This document shows positions 63,684 to 64,000 of a DNA stretch of 64,000 nt, in pieces. The notes beneath the pieces were generated by a model. That model saw only the letters and a program-made list of their open reading frames with translations, did not search any database and was not told the origin of the DNA. The stretch lies in contig UQLQ01000001.1 in NCBI GenBank assembly GCA_900541905.1, positions 124,001-188,000 of the forward strand, given 5' to 3'. Within the stretch, counting starts at the first letter, position 1. Each line of letters starts with the position of its first letter. A program made the position numbers and the translations under genes. Source of the stretch: an uncultured Oscillospiraceae bacterium (GTDB taxonomy: Bacteria > Bacillota > Clostridia > Oscillospirales > Acutalibacteraceae).

Positions 63684-64000
63684 ATGAAAAGCAAACTATT
63701 TAAAGTAGTTTCGATGTCTTTGGTATTAAGCATGTTATTTTGTACAAATATGTATTTAGTATTTGCTCAAAATCTATCTGAGCCTTCATCCGGTTCGCCC
63801 GATGGAGCAGTTATGATAGATGAAGCGCATTTTCCGGATGCAAAATTTCGGGATTATGTAAGCAGCACATTTGACAAAGACACAGACGGCTCACTCAGTA
63901 AGGAAGAGATAGAAGCGGTTACTTATGTTTTTGTAAACGGTAAAGGTATTCGCAGTTTGCAAGGTATTGAATATTTTGTTAACTTACAATCGTTATATGC
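63684..64000 (+). CDS. Secreted leucine-rich-repeat surface protein, N-terminal part (truncated by window edge)
   Basis: The frame from ATG 63684 (AAAGGAGG 8 bp upstream) stays open to the window end, giving about 105 residues. A signal peptide ends near VFA-QN (residue 29). DEAHFPDAKFRDYVSSTFD followed by KDTDGSLSKEEIEAV looks like the EF-hand-type or cap motif that begins many gut Firmicute LRR proteins. The start of a leucine-rich repeat follows (IRSLQGIEYFVNLQSLY). Length and anchoring of the full protein are unknown. It lies directly behind inverted-repeat element 3. Confidence 0.82.
   Translation, partial: MKSKLFKVVSMSLVLSMLFCTNMYLVFAQNLSEPSSGSPDGAVMIDEAHFPDAKFRDYVSSTFDKDTDGSLSKEEIEAVTYVFVNGKGIRSLQGIEYFVNLQSLY

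Overview
The window looks like chromosome of a low-GC Gram-positive anaerobe, most probably a gut member of the Clostridia (Oscillospiraceae-like; inference). Supporting this are strong AGGAGG ribosome sites, TTG/GTG starts, a V-type ATPase operon, formate-tetrahydrofolate ligase and acetate kinase, a CIRCE heat-shock operator, BspA-type leucine-rich repeat surface proteins with sortase-like tails, and Zn-type ABC uptake with its own Fur-family regulator. UGA is a normal stop here. I recognise no tRNA, rRNA, CRISPR array, insertion sequence or prophage.

Layout. 1-11.5 kb: the end of a TetR regulator, a heterodimeric ABC exporter, a SAM methyltransferase, a second TetR regulator and a five-gene nickel/peptide-type importer. 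11.7-17.1 kb (minus strand): an SGNH hydrolase, znuABC with a zur-like gene, and rodA. 17.3-24.4 kb: fhs, tsaE-tsaB-rpiB, a mutarotase-like protein, tmcAL, ackA and a small DUF378 membrane protein. 24.5-34.7 kb: an orphan tyrosine recombinase, a short inverted-repeat element and a seven-gene surface operon (giant secreted protein, minimal anchor protein, pilin-like secreted protein with a decayed second copy, two paralogous bitopic proteins, a lipoprotein). 34.9-41.4 kb: ispE, DUF362 ferredoxin protein, aminotransferase, Lrp regulator, PHP phosphatase, and an ACT protein with a UPF0210 protein. 42-51 kb: a nine-gene V-ATPase operon with a predicted pseudoknot between the A and B genes. 51-58.3 kb: housekeeping and stress genes, corA behind a small leader peptide, a fumarase beta gene broken by one TGA, and a CDF transporter. 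58.4-64 kb: two further surface-protein genes flanking htpG.

Most notable signal. Three surface-protein transcription units (genes at 25820, 58582 and 63684) are each preceded by a short segment bounded by inverted repeats of 13-16 perfect bases: 25464-25557, 58378-58538 and 63525-63637. All six repeat arms share a core of the form AARRKTNNACTTTW, but each pair has its own centre and inner flank. The first segment lies about 60 bp after the only site-specific recombinase gene in the window. I interpret this as one recombinase serving several invertible promoter switches, giving phase-variable display of surface proteins. In the second element the left repeat supplies a -35 box (TTTACA) 17 bp from a CATAAT -10 box pointing at the gene. 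Inversion itself cannot be seen in one sequence and is inference.

The surface operon behind the first switch also looks like a coherent system. The last ~145 residues of the 1570-residue protein resemble the whole 195-residue secreted protein encoded downstream, suggesting a tip plus repeating subunit, with a small tail-anchored protein that could tie the structure to the envelope.
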